Assembly (NCBI GenBank): GCA_021234155.1
Contig: JAJEKV010000003.1
Location: forward strand, 21,004,386 to 21,068,385
Direction: 5' to 3'
Length of the DNA: 64,000 nt
Source of the DNA: Isoetes taiwanensis
Lineage: Eukaryota; Streptophyta; Lycopodiopsida; Isoetales; Isoetaceae
Shown: one piece after another, positions 1 through 11,051 of the stretch
How the letters are laid out: each line of letters opens with the position of its first letter
How positions within the stretch are numbered: the stretch's first letter is position 1
Notes under the pieces: model-generated
Database searches by the model: none
What the model was told of the DNA's origin: nothing
What the model saw: the letters and a program-made list of their open reading frames with translations, nothing else
Program-made: the position numbers and the translations under genes

Positions 1-240
1 TCACGGCTAACCGCCGCCCCCTCCAATGCTCATAATATAATATAAGCGCCTTTTTCGGAAAAGGTCGAACAAACCAAAAAAGGTTTTGGGAAAAGCTTTT
101 TTTTGGATCTAAATCCATCATAATTCAATGCTCATAATATAATATAAGCGCCTTTTTCGGAAAAGGTCGAACAGAAAAAAAAGGTTTTGGGGAAAAGCTT
201 TTTTTTTTGGACCTAAATCCATCATAATTCGAGATTTAAA
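1..240. repeat. Two tandem ~100-bp units
   Basis: A unit beginning AATGCTCATAATATAATA starts near 27 and again near 127; both contain the A/T homopolymer runs and end with AATCCATCATAATTC. The first ~40 bases (CCCCCTCCAATGCTCATAAT) recur at about 32590-32610, so this is the edge of a dispersed repeat also found in the 31.8-34 kb region. No gene is seen. Confidence 0.75.
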
Positions 241-281
241 TGAAATCCGGGACACCTTCGTTTTATACACACCCACCGTGC

Positions 282-540
282 GGTGCCGGGTCGATTATAA
301 GCCCCCGGAATCGGTCGCTTTTTAGGGCCGCGTATACCGGTCCCGTGTAAATTAGCATACCGGGGCCGGTATACTAACACACGGGCCCGGTATACGTGGC
401 CTTATCGGGCGCCGATATCTGATCAAATCGCGACCCGGCGTGGCACACATGATACGAGGGGCTCAGATACTCCGGCGCCTTACGTGGCCTATAAATTCGC
501 GATACCGGGGCGATAATACGACCTACCCCGGGCAACCGTT
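282..540. repeat. GGTATAC-motif cluster, copy A
   Basis: About 250 bp with repeated near-palindromes of the type ATACCGGGGCCGGTAT in both orientations. It is a direct repeat of 2366-2620, with several substitutions in the motifs. Dense short inverted motifs like this resemble the subterminal regions of DNA transposons, where transposase-binding sites accumulate; that reading is inference. Confidence 0.7.
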
Positions 541-708
541 AGATCAAATGGATGGCCGATGGCCACATGTGGTTTTTTAAAGCGGTACAGCGCAAAATCT
601 CGGCAGCGCCCAATTTTTTAGGGTTTTCATGTTCGTTGATTACACGGTTTGTTTGGGCGGCTTGCCTTAGATTTAAAATCAGTTGGATGAAACGGTGCGT
701 GGGGCATC
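541..708 (+). repeat. Dispersed repeat, copy 1 (partner at 33616-33782)
   Basis: Nearly identical to 33616-33782: both start GTTAGATCAAATGGATGGCC and end GGTGCGTGGGGCA. In the other copy it directly precedes the glutathionyl-hydroquinone reductase fragment; here it leads into different sequence. Short ORFs inside are not conserved as proteins. Confidence 0.8.
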
Positions 709-779
709 ATGGGGTTAAATTTGTGTGTCGACTTCTATTGTCTCGCAAGGCTCTCATATTTAATTAGTTCTTGTTAGAA

Positions 780-1230
780 CTCTGGCACTTTGTCCATAGT
801 GAGTTCCACTCTTATCATAGAACATCGTCATTTTCATATATTCAATTGCAATCATCGGAAGGGCCCAAGATTTTGGCAATGATTTCTTATCGATGGCGCC
901 TAGGTTTTGTTGTTCTTTTCTGCATCTAATCTAATGTTTATAATACAATAATGGTGTTTCCTTACATGTTGATGAAATTTTTACCTTTTGACCTACAAAT
1001 GCTCTCTGGATTTGTAACTCTTCCCTTGAGACTTGATCTGATGAATTTTGGGTGTTGAGTTGTGAGGGTTTGAAGAAGTTCTCTAATATCAACTCTTCAA
1101 GAACAAAATTAAACATAGTCTTAACAGAATCTCCCATAGCTATAGCTTGTTTTGGTAGAAAAGGTAAGAAATAAAGGTTATTTTTAAATTGCTTGCAACC
1201 CGACTCTATATTGACATGCATATATCATGA
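780..1230 (-). pseudogene. Exon-like segment, inverted copy of 39180-39620
   Basis: The minus strand at about 1221-940 encodes a plausible peptide containing AIAMGDSVKTMFNFVLEELI and QVSREELQIQRAFVGQ. The same sequence lies on the plus strand at about 39180-39400 with stops and indels. The repeat extends beyond the ORF to about 780 (39620 in the partner). I do not recognise the family; the composition suggests an exon of a host gene captured and duplicated. Confidence 0.5.
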
Positions 1231-1594
1231 AACCATTAACATGAAGTTTCAAAGGTAGATGATCATTGAAATCAATTCAAAAATGCTTTTAAATGGATGT
1301 AATTTGTTTAGTTTTTGTATTTGTGGGAGCGGTGAGCGTCTTCATTCTAGAGAAGATGTTTGAAGCTTTTTTAATGTAAATCAAATTTTAATATAAAGTC
1401 GTGTCGGTTTCACCATTATGTCAAAAAAAAAAATAACCTTCATATGAGCATCTTTGTTTCTCTAGTTGAGCCAAAAAGTTATATTCTTTAGAAATTGTCG
1501 CTCAACGTTATGAAGTCGGGCATCAATGTATGATGCATCTTTGTTAGATGAGTTCAAAAACTTACATTTAATTTTTACCTTGCTCAAATTACTT

Positions 1595-1795
1595 GTCACA
1601 TGTATTGGTACGTTGAATGTCTTTTATTACAAATCATCAAGTTGGGTGTCGATGCAGACTGCTTCAGATAAGGCTCAAGGCTTCAAGACTTCTTGCTATC
1701 ACTGCTTGTCACTTGTATTTATATGTTGAATGTCTTTGTTATAAATCATCAAGTCAGATGCTGATGCAGACTGCTTCAGACAAGGCTTCTTGCTT
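1595..1795. repeat. Tandem ~113-bp duplication
   Basis: The segment starting GTCACATGTATTGGTACG at 1595 is repeated with changes from 1708; both run through GATGCAGACTGCTTCAGA. The rest of 1230-1990 is AT-rich with no supported gene. Confidence 0.65.
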
Positions 1796-1995
1796 GCTTA
1801 TTCCTTGGATTTTGGCAAACAATGGATAAATGTTACATTTTCTCGTGACCTCACTCATTTCTGCAATCAGTCCCCATAGTGACATAGTCTGCTGTTTATT
1901 GTGGTAAAGAATAACGTGAAAAGGGAAATGCCAATCCAGATAAAACTGACAAAATAATAACAAAAATTTGTATTTCACTGTAGTTCCACGTTTCT

Positions 1996-2356
1996 GTGGG
2001 TTCAAGAACGGGACACCCTGCCAAATAAAGCTCCTTCTCCAGACCCAATCTCATGTACGATAATTTTCCAACAGATTCTGGTATAAAAACTTCCTTCTTT
2101 GACCAAGAACTTGTATCAACAGGGTAGCGCCATATCCAGTTCTTCTTTTGCCATATCCAGTTCGAATTAAGGGAAAAGGATGCATGGCAGTTCAAAGGGC
2201 AACATAATAATTTCTATCTGGAAAATACATCAACCGCACTTCTATGACGGAGCTAAAGACATTGGGAGGACTCAAGGTATCAACAATTCCTTTACCCATC
2301 ACAACCAATTTTTTCCGTTTGTGCTCGTAACTGCATCTTACATCTTCAAATGAATC
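1996..2356 (-). pseudogene. Kelch-like exon fragment, copy 1 (internal deletion)
   Basis: A direct repeat of 31873-32349 that lacks about 120 bp present there. On the minus strand it keeps the peptide WRYPVDTSSWSKKEVF, like one blade of a kelch repeat, followed by GKLSYMRLGLEKELYLAGCP. The deletion joins two parts out of context, so this is a broken copy. A third copy is near 29030-29270. Confidence 0.55.
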
Positions 2357-2365
2357 ATCGACTAT

Positions 2366-2760
2366 AAGCCGGGTCGATTATAAGCCCCCGGAATCGGTCG
2401 CTTTTTAGGGCCGCGTATACCGGTCCCGTGTAAATTAGCATACCGGGGCCGGTATACGATAACACACGGGCCCGGTATACGTGGCCTTATCGGGCGCCGG
2501 TATACAGTCAAATTGCGACCAGCGTGGCACACATGATACAGGGGCCGGTATACGGGCGTCTTACGTGGCCTATAAATTCGCGTATACCAGGGCCGATATA
2601 CGACACGGCCCACGGGCGGCTGGCGTGGCACACTGATACCGGGGCCGGTATACGAAAATGCCCGTTGGCGGATTACGTGGCTGGGTCCGGATACGGGGGC
2701 CGGTATACGAAAAAAATTTTAAAGTATACCGGGGCCGGTATACGAGGGGTCTGCATGGCG
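2366..2760. repeat. GGTATAC-motif cluster, copy B
   Basis: Contains about nine near-palindromic sites of the form TATACCGGGGCCGGTATAC, some complete, some half-sites. The first ~250 bp are a direct repeat of 282-540; the last ~140 bp are extra and hold the best-preserved palindromes. Overlapping ORFs on both strands only reflect the lack of stops in GC-rich palindromes. Confidence 0.75.
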
Positions 2761-2789
2761 ACAAAACTGCAGAATAGCCCGATGTTTTA

Positions 2790-4070
2790 GGGTTCATCGG
2801 TCCGCCGCGATTCGCGTTGGTATACTATTCGATCCACGCCAAGAGGCCGCATTGACACGTGATCTCGCAAATTTCCTTGTCCGTGTGGGCCTATTGTTAC
2901 TTTGAAGTATTGTTGCTTGTTCAAGACCACCACATGCAAAATTTGCTTGTTGTTTTATCATAAGGAACTATCGCTTGTTGATCCACGACCTCATATATGA
3001 AGCTTTACTATAACATGAAGAAGTCATGCCTTCTTCTGGAGTACTGCCTTATATCTGAGGATTGACCACAACATGAAGAAGCATCAATGGAACTCTTACA
3101 CGAGGAGTCATTGGTGTGGTTGATGTAACTTCTTTGATGGCCTTCTTTCTGAGATCCAAACGTGGAAAGTGATGTGCGATATGGTGCACAACTTCAGATG
3201 CCCTTGTTTCTGAGATCCAGACGTGGAAAGTGATGTGCGATATAGTGCAACTTCAGATGGCCTTGTTTTTGAGATCCTTACGTGGAAAGTGTTGTGCGAG
3301 CACACGCCTCGTTCTTTCTTGAATCTTCGCTGGCTGAATGGTATGTGAAGTAGTAAGTTTCTTTACTTCTCGCCTAGCATGTCTTCTTCATGTTATAGTC
3401 AAGCTTCGGATATGCATGATGCAAGGAAGTCAGTAAACACAAGTAATGTCCTGGTGATGGATGTGGATTTTGGAGGGTGTAACGATGACATGGACATATT
3501 TTTGAATGCCTTGGATGTTATTACTCAGCTTTACAGAACCAAAAGATGCATGTAGCGGGTCGTATGTGAGCCAATTCAAGGTAGGGTTAGAGGTGATGAG
3601 GTTCAAGGCAACGCCGTAAAGGCTATTCTTCACTAGCATGCACCATAACAAGGAGTGTTGAGAAGAACCATGGTCCTCTTTATATCGTAGTCAAGCTTCG
3701 CGGTATCTTGATAGTAAGACCTTGTGTGCGCATGCGATGTGGTAATGCGAGAGGAACTTCATAAGGACTATCCACTCATCTCCGGGGACATCTTTGTCTA
3801 GTGCTAACACATTGAGCAATTAATCCCAATAAAAAGAGTATGTCATAATAACAACACTACTGCATGCGGATGGGGGCACTGAGAGCAGGATGACTTTGAA
3901 CAGGGTTAGAGTTGACAAGGATCGCAGAGCAAAAGCGGAACCTCAACTAGATATAACACGCATTAGAAGAAGCAAGAGAGACATGCAAATGCCAACCATT
4001 TGCTAGAGTAACCATTTGCTAGGGCAAACCATCAACTTTTATTACCATCACACTTTTTCAAGTGCCTCAC
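2790..4070. other. No gene recognised; includes a minisatellite
   Basis: A ~60-bp unit (TCTGAGATCCAGACGTGGAA and flanks) occurs about 2.7 times between 3141 and 3300 with few changes. The rest shows only short ORFs without family features. Confidence 0.6.
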
Positions 4071-4078
4071 AATACATA

Positions 4079-4985
4079 TTATCCTTTAATTAACATAAAC
4101 CTCCTTTTGCCACTCTCATCGAAATGACATGAACGCTGCCTCTTCTTTAGTGAGGATTGGGCTAGCAGGGCCTCTTTGATTCCCTCGAAGACTTCTTCAT
4201 GCGCATTTCCCCAACCAAGGCTTGGTCCTTCATGTACCAGCCTTGTAAGAGGTTCTATGGTGACAATAAAGTCGGGTATCTGCTCATAATAGTAGGCTGC
4301 CATGCGTATAAACTCGCGAAGGTCCTCATCATCCTGGGGTGGCGACCATTCCTTAATCACCCGTACCACAGTCGGGTCGACTATCCGGCCATCGGAGAGC
4401 ACACCCATGTCCCCATGCTTTTCATCCCCAAACACATTCCACAACAACTTTACGAACGCTGACCATCTTAAACACGCTCGACGTTCTGGATGCTTCCCAG
4501 ACCACCATTCTGCGGCTTTCTCTCAAAAGCAAGAGCTGACCAACTCGATCCGCATGACATATCTCTAGTGGTCAAAAGTACCACACCATCCCCACAATCC
4601 ACAACCACGCCTGCCACGGTGTTTCATTACCCCAGAACTCCACGTTGTGGGTGTAATCAACTGCTGCCACTTCCAAAACTTCTTCCTCCTGCTCAGTACT
4701 CGGTAGAAGCATTCCGAGCAATATGCAATATCTCATTCCCGCAGGGGTTATACGTTCCTCAGTGAACAGCATGGGTTTTATGCATGCTATTTCATTGCTT
4801 TCTTCCAGCAAACCTTTGCCACGGTCCTTAACAGACCCTGCTCCCAACTCATTCCCCATAGCAAGTGAATCTAATTCAGCAATACAGTCCCTCCCTCTTT
4901 TAGAACCCGGCCTAGCCTCCATCGTCCAAAGGGTTTTTGATGCGCTTTCCTGCATGCACAATGTATATGTTAACCCACAAATCAC
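4079..4985 (-). pseudogene. Ty3/gypsy retrotransposon pol fragment
   Basis: The minus-strand ORF 4447-4079 carries the region between reverse transcriptase and RNase H of Ty3/gypsy polyproteins: DP..V..I.EW..P....LREF...A.YY...IPDF, then EPLTRLVHEG and W....EEVFEGIKEALL. This matches the family pattern in order and spacing. Upstream (4985-4572, another frame) is an acidic ORF that may be part of the same element. There is no catalytic YxDD, no LTR and no complete domain, so it is a decayed fragment. Confidence 0.75.
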
Positions 4986-5169
4986 AAAACAAAATCAGCA
5001 ATACAACTAGTGTGCCAACAATACCGTTCCAGGGACGGGTGACACTGCAAGGACCTTCAGCATAACTTGAGAGCGCCTTGCCTCCTACCTCTTACCTCCG
5101 TCGTGAGTAGAGATGCAACCAAGGGTGGTGGCATTTATAATGCCACTCAACAAACAGAAGGCCATGACT

Positions 5170-6600
5170 CTGATGCAGCAGAATTTTGAAAAGGATCAAC
5201 AAATATGGAGGTAAATCGTTTATCCGTATAACCTATGTGGTCATAAACAAGGACTAGGGAAATTTAGAATGTGACTTCATTCTTACCTTGATCTTTTAAG
5301 GCATTCAATAGGTCACTGCTGAAATCATGCAGGTTTGGCCTTTGTCTGTGAGCCACCATTGGAAACACAGATTAATCTGAGGAAAATAAAATATGAGGGT
5401 AAGGAAGTTATTGCCCGAAACAATAGCATGACTGAGCAGCCTTTGCTTTTCAACATTGTTTCTGTTTTGCAAAAGTGCAGGAAACAAAGGAACCTACAAG
5501 ATATTTTTGTCGCCCCGCATGGCAAAATTTGCAATGGTTTTGGAAGGTCCTGGATGTGCCGCAATCACATTGTGCCTCGCTTTTGTGGAGAGTGGGAGCG
5601 GTGTCCGATGCGCAAACAAGCTTTCAACTCCTTGGCTCATCGATCGAGCATTCGTGGACCCGCGATGATTTCGGATATATTGATTGTGGACAATCAGGAT
5701 ATGCTCTTAGAGTCTACCATAAGATGCAAGAAGACATTGTGGATGCTAGCAATCACACCCTATAGCTTCGTTGAGAGCTTGTGCTAAAGCAAAAGATTTG
5801 GAAGGAGGCAGGCAAGTACATATTATGATCCAAGAAAAGGGACTTGAAAGGGATGCATTTGTTAATACAACCTTAGTTCATATGTATGCCAAATGTGGTT
5901 TACTAGCTGAGGCTAAGGAAACATTTGACAAGCTTTCATCACGGGCAGATCGCGGTCTTGGATTACGATAATTTCAGGCTACACCAAACATGGATCAAGT
6001 GAAGCACTCAAGTGTTTCGGAAAGATGCAACTGGAGGGACTAACCCCGGATGATGTGACTTTTGTTTGCATTTTAAAAGCTTGTGGTAGCATGAGGATGC
6101 TTGATAAGGGTCGTGAAATCCATAATGAAATTGCAACTAAGAGGACTTTTAAAGGATCATTTTTGGGAATTGTTTGGTTGACATGTATGCAATGTGGCTC
6201 TCTTTGGTGAGGCATGGGATGTCTTTAGCGTGCTACAAGTTCGAGATGTTGTGGGTTGGACCGCTTTAATTTCAGGACATCGCGGAAAATGAGCTTTCCA
6301 TGATGCGCTGAAATGCTTTGAAAAGATGCTACTGGATAGGGTGGTTCCAAATCCTATCACCTTTGTTTATTTCTTGAAGTGCTGTGGCAGTTTAGGCTTG
6401 ATAGTAAAGGGGCAAAGGATACACACAAATCATTTTTCAAAAGCTTCCTGAAGCAGATTCTTTTCTTCGAACGACGTTGGTTACCATGTATGCTAGATGT
6501 GGCTCACTCACTGAGGCACAGGAAGTCTTTGACAGGCTGCCAGTTCATGATGCTGCATCTTGGACAGCATTGATTGCAGGCTATTCTGAACACATTTAGA
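5170..6600 (+). pseudogene. PLS-type pentatricopeptide repeat (PPR) pseudogene, copy A
   Basis: PPR proteins bind organellar RNA through arrays of ~35-residue helical repeats. Recognisable repeat pieces in order are YIDCGQSGYALRVYHKMQED, LRACAKAKDLEGGRQVH, FVNTTLVHMYAKCGLLAEA, then LEGLTPDDVTFVCILKACGS, DALKCFEKML and SLTEAQEVFDRLP-like text near 6500. These lie in all three frames with stops between, so several indels have broken it. No E or DYW C-terminal domain follows; similarity stops near 6600. An inverted copy covers about 29530-30965. Each copy keeps parts the other has lost, so the two were broken at least partly after duplication. Confidence 0.85.
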
Positions 6601-6838
6601 ATAGCCACGTGGCTTGATCCGGGTCGTCCGTGGGCCTTGGCCTCTCAAAAGCTCCCAAGTTTGGTGGACAAAATTTTTTTGCTTTACTATGGACTTGAAC
6701 CCTGGACATTGCCCCCCAAACCCCCCACCCTTACCACTAAACCAACCAATCTTTTCTTGAAATAACAGGAAGTCCATGCTTAGTTAAGGCTGGGGCAATG
6801 GAAATTCCTTTGGTTAATTAAAAGCCTTGATGATCCTA

Positions 6839-6861
6839 GAACCTTCTAGAATGTTCTAGAA
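6839..6861. promoter_or_regulatory. Heat-shock-element-like array
   Basis: Five alternating GAA/TTC triplets with exact 2-nt spacing: GAAccTTCtaGAAtgTTCtaGAA (six triplets if the AAG at 6864 is allowed). That is a formally perfect HSF-binding array. No intact gene lies downstream, only GA satellite, and similar TTCTAGAA strings occur at 45.1-45.8 kb, so it may be low-complexity sequence. Confidence 0.35.
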
Positions 6862-7171
6862 TGAAGCTAGAGAGAGAAGAGGGAAAGATAGAGGGGGAGA
6901 AGAGAGAGGAGAGAGAGAAGAGAGAGGAGGGAGAAGAGGGAGAGAGAGGAATAGAAAAGAGAGAGAAAGATAGAGAGAGATGGGAGGGGAGAAATAGAGA
7001 GAGAGGGGAGAAATATAGAGAGGGGAGAAATAGAGAGAGAGGAGAGAGATAGGAGAGAGGAGAGAGGAGAGAGGAAAGGGAGAGGGAAGAGAGAGGAGAG
7101 AGAGAAAGACAGAGAGAGAGGGAAGAAATAGAGAGAGGGGGGAGAAATAGGAGAGAGAAGGAAAAGGGGGG

Positions 7172-7215
<44 letters not shown>

Positions 7216-8207
7216 AGGGAGGGAAGAGAGAGAGAGGAGAGCAGAGAGGAGAGAGGGGGGAAAGAAGAGAGAGGAGAGAGAAGAGAGAGGGGAGAGAGAG
7301 GGGGGAAGGAAGAGAGAGGAGAGAGAAGAGAGACGAGAGAGAAGAGGGAAAGGGGAAAGAAGAGAGAGGAGAGAGAAGAGAGATGAGAGAGAGGAGAGAG
7401 AAGAGGGAAAGGGGAGAGGGAAGAGAGAGGAGAGAGAGAGAGAGAAAGATAGAGAGAGAGGGGAGAAATAGATAGAGAGGAGAGAGATAGGAGAGAGGAG
7501 AGACAAGAGAGATGAGAGAGAGGAGAGAGAAGAGGGAAAGGGGAGAGGGAAGAGAGAGGATAGATAGATAGATAGATAGATAGATAGTATTTTAATGTCA
7601 CACCACTAGGCAGCATCCAACTGGATATGTGACCACACACCACACCACATTGCTCGGTTGGGCCCTGCCCTCAACCACTTTACATTGCATCTGTGGGTTT
7701 TGACACCCACAATTCAGAGTGCAATTCTGGGCGGTCTCGAACTCGAGACCTACATTTGCTAGAACTAGTGTGTTACCACTAGAGATATAGAGAGGGGAGA
7801 AATAGAGAGAGAGGGGAGAAATAGAGAGATAGGAGAGAGAAGGAAAAAAGGAGGAGAGAGGAGAGAGAGAGGAGAGGGGAGAGGCAAAGAAGAGAGAGGA
7901 GAGATAGAGGGAGAGGGGAGAGAGAGGAGAGAGAGAGAGACAATGAGAGAGGAGAGAGAAAGAGAGGAGAGAGAAGAGAGAGGAGAGAGCAGAGAGAGAA
8001 GAGAAAAGAGAGAGGGAAGAGAGAGGGGGGAAAGAAGAGAGAGGAGAGAGAGAGGGAAAGAAGAGAGATGAGAGAAAGAGGAGAGAGAAGAGAGAAGAGA
8101 GAAAGGGAAGAGGGAAGAGAGAGGAGAGAGAAGACAGAGAGAAAGACACTGAGAGGGGGGGAGAAAAAAAGAGAGAGGAGAGAGAGAGGAGAGAGAAGAG
8201 ATAGGAG

Positions 8208-8240
<33 letters not shown>
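6862..8240. repeat. GA-rich (purine) satellite, interrupted by a SINE
   Basis: Almost pure purine plus strand with GAGA/GGAGA/GAAATA variants, broken at 7587-7787 by the SINE. Long Ser/Leu/Phe/Pro ORFs on the minus strand are translation of CT repeats and are not genes. Confidence 0.9.
7561..7785 (-). mobile_element. tRNA-derived SINE
   Basis: Read on the minus strand from about 7785: a Pol III A-box-like AGTGGTAACACACTAG, then about 20 nt later a B box at 7732-7750 (GGTCTCGAGTTCGAGACC), a ~150-bp tRNA-unrelated body with a GTGGGTTTTGACACCCAC hairpin, and a 3' tail ending AAATAC followed by (TATC)n at 7555-7587. This order is standard for plant SINEs. The 5' end appears short by about 10-15 nt of the tRNA head. 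A matching tail without the body occurs at 16397-16420. Confidence 0.7.
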
Positions 8241-8244
<4 letters not shown>

Positions 8245-8759
8245 GTTGGCCACATGCTGACTTAGAGATGACGAGAGAGAATACGAGAGAATACGAGAGA
8301 TGAGAGATGGGGGAGAGATGGAGAGATGGGTGAGAGTGGGAAACCCAACTCTCACCTCGAGATGATTCGCCCCTAATGTACTGCTAGGGGGCGCCATTGC
8401 CCACTAACCAAACAATAAGCCTTAATTTTCACGCAAAAAAACCGCCCAAATGTTTCCCATTAATCAATACCAGGGCCATTTCCCTGCTTTCTTGATCTTC
8501 AAGGCCGCCTTTATTCTTGCTACAAGTATCCAATTCCTCAAGCAATTAGCCGACACGCCTGTGTATTCATCCGACACGCAGTGCATTTTCATTATGTTTT
8601 TGTGCATTTGTTCATTAATTTCGATCGGCAATTTCCTTTTGTGTCGCCCTTATTCCTGCAATTTCCTTGAATTCAGATGTCTAAGGCCTCTCGACCGCTT
8701 TGCCAAGAACCAAAGAAGCCTTTCGTGCCTCCTCCCTGATTGAAAAAATGGCACCAAGA

Positions 8760-9892
8760 AGGACCCGAAAATGACAAAGCCGGATCTCCATGGATGTTCA
8801 ATTGGAGACTAATTTCGAGCCAATTCCGACTTCAAGACAGTCAAAAGAGAAGAGATCCAAGCGTGTATTCAAATAAATTGTGCACCCTCCAATATTGTGA
8901 GTGAATCTTTAGAAACCGATTCGCTTTGGCTATTGTTGTGCATGAGCAGAAAATTCAAAGTGATAGACACAAAGAATAGGAAGTCCCCTCGCGGCAATGG
9001 ATTGCATCACGGTGTCTCCACATTCCTCAATCTCCGAACGAGATGAAATTGGTAACCGGAGGCACCCTCAACCTCTCCAAACACACGCTGGAGGGAAATT
9101 ATGATGAAATTGCCCTTTGTTGGGGGTTTAGTGGAGCCGAGACAACTAAAGAACAAATGGGATAAGCCGCAAGCTAAATTTAAAGATGAGAAGGAGGCTT
9201 GTAGCCATACGTTCCGAACCATCAAGTTGGCAAAGGGTATGACAGAATGGAAGAAGTTAAATATGGTGTTACCTCCGATAATCCAATACCGTGCCGGGTG
9301 ATGATGGTGAATTTGGCAATGAAGCTTTTGAGGCCGCAGACTTGCATGCCAATTACTCGTAATCTTCATGAATGATAGTTATTTTGAAACTGTTGGAACA
9401 GGATGCAAAGATTTGAAGACCAATTTGCTGATCCACCCAATTCAAACAATGATGTTAACACGGGAAATCCAAGCAGTCCAAAGTGATGCCGAAATTCCAA
9501 TCAATAGGACACCCACAGAAACCGCATGCATTCTTCAAGTCCTAGATCGCAAAGATGTAATCACTGAGTTTGTGGAAAACCTACAAGTAGAAAGAAGTCC
9601 AAAGTTGCAAATAGATGAGGACATTGCAATGGGAATATCACGGATGGCAAGCACATTTGGGGACACAGAGGTGAAGAAATTAGATTTTCTCGAAAAGAAG
9701 AAAGTGCAAGAAAATTGAGTTGGTCGGGAATTGGAAACAATAAGATCTGCAAACAAATTGAAAATTGCAGAGTCAATGGTCGCAATGACTCAAAGCATAT
9801 GTGAAATGACAAAGGAGACCTTGCTCGAAATTGCCAAACTTGCTGCAAAAAAACAAGGAATAAAGGTTCGTTTTCGGTTATTTGCTTTTTAG
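8760..9892 (+). pseudogene. MYB/SANT-like DNA-binding protein of a Harbinger element, broken
   Basis: The second PIF/Harbinger protein has a MYB/SANT-like trihelix domain and helps the transposase reach DNA. Here the frame starting near 9101 contains the family signature LKNKWDKPQAKFKDEKEACS, preceded by GLVEPRQ. It stops at 9299-9301; a shifted frame gives an acidic stretch. From 9368 one frame runs to a TGA at 9716-9718, and the same frame continues (ELETIRSANKLKIAESMVAM...) to a TAG at 9890, so that TGA looks like a single nonsense change. The upstream part (from ~8790) has an acidic start and basic RSKRVFK then a stop. About 350 codons would fit the family. Confidence 0.6.
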
Positions 9893-10037
9893 AATTTCTT
9901 TTTTGAACCGCCAAAAATCATCCAAGAGTCTTAAATATTAAAGAAGTTGTACAGCCCCTATTATTTTAGCATTAAATATTGCCTTCTAGTCACGGTCATC
10001 CAAATTTGTAAAAAGGCTACTTAAGCTCCTCCAATTC

Positions 10038-10570
10038 TTGCATGCAAGCCGCCCGACAATATGGAGAGAGTCGGAGCGTGAAGTAGCCAACGCCTCCAAG
10101 CCGATCCCTCTCTTCTTCGAAGTTCCTCTTCTAGTTCCTCTTCCAGTTCCTATCGAACTCCACCCACCACATCTTCATCTTCCTCCGAGATACCCTATTA
10201 TTCTGACCATGATACCTGGCCAACATCCAAAGGACGAGGTTCTTCCCCGGCCAGGGGGGATTCTCGCCAGCTTAGTGACCCGCTGTCGCTTTTACGTAAT
10301 ATTTTTCAGAAAATCAAGAAGACTCCTCCGATTTAAGTGGAGCAAGAAGAAAGCGAAGTTTTCATCTCCCCTTTGCCCAGCCAAGTGACCCCGGGTTGAA
10401 GTTATGTCTCACAAGGTTATTCATGGCAGCTTCAAGAAGGAGACCATTTCATCTTTTATTCGAATGGGCATTTCCGTGGATCGTGAAGTTTTGGAATGGG
10501 CAAAGCAAATTCTCGCAAAACAACCGCATTGGGGCATATGGAGTGTGTATATTTGAAGCTACAAGAAATG
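10038..10570 (+). pseudogene. Serine-rich coding-like segment, unassigned
   Basis: In the frame containing 10103 an open stretch rich in Ser (RSSSSSSSSSYRTPPTT then SSSSSEIPYYSDHDTWP) runs to a stop near 10335. A second coherent stretch around 10400-10550 reads SHKVIHGSFKKETISSF and REVLEWAKQILAKQPHW. They could be further exons of the MYB-like partner or an accessory ORF of the Harbinger element. No known domain is recognised. Confidence 0.3.
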
Positions 10571-10900
10571 TGGTGCCTCCATCAAATTCAGTAGTCCAAC
10601 CTTTCCTTGTGATCGTGGTCCCCTTTCTATGCGAATCTGACTCTCCTTCTCATTTTTTTTTGTTATGCATTTTCTTTTTATAAAATGCCTTTTGTTTTTG
10701 TTAAATGGCATGGCTGCCATTTTTTTTTCTCATATGATTGCTCGGAACCCCATGGATGAAAACAAATGCGATTTCCCGGTATCATTGGAAGGTGTGCGAC
10801 TTGTTTTTAATATAGTGAAGTCATTTGACTCACTCGTAATGTTTCGAATGCTCAAATATTTTGAACAGGGCTTTATATGCCCATGTAATCTTTCTATTTG

Positions 10901-11051
10901 AATATAAACTTTCTTTTCAAACTTGTTTGTGTACAAATGATTTTTCCCGCTCTTGTAAGTTCTCTAATTGCTTTATGAATATAAACTTCTCTTTTCAAAC
11001 TTGTTTGTGTACAAATGATTTTTCCCGCTCTTGTAAGTTCTCTAATTGTGA
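10901..11051. repeat. Tandem 78-bp duplication
   Basis: The string ACTTGTTTGTGTACAAATGA starts at 10921 and again at 10999; the two units are almost identical through TAAGTTCTCTAATTG. Confidence 0.85.

Noticed and set aside
2362-2797. Overlapping ORFs on both strands (75-89 codons, Arg/Pro/Tyr-rich)
   Set aside because: They follow the palindromic GGTATAC repeat; the same short peptide repeats on both strands because the DNA is palindromic.
5335-5787. 150-codon plus-strand ORF in the PPR region
   Set aside because: The frame mixes true PPR text with shifted sequence; comparison with the inverted copy shows that it is not the original frame.
6856-8397. Minus-strand ORFs of 150-258 codons rich in Ser/Leu
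   Set aside because: Translation of GA/CT repeats; overlapping frames are equally open and there is no family content.
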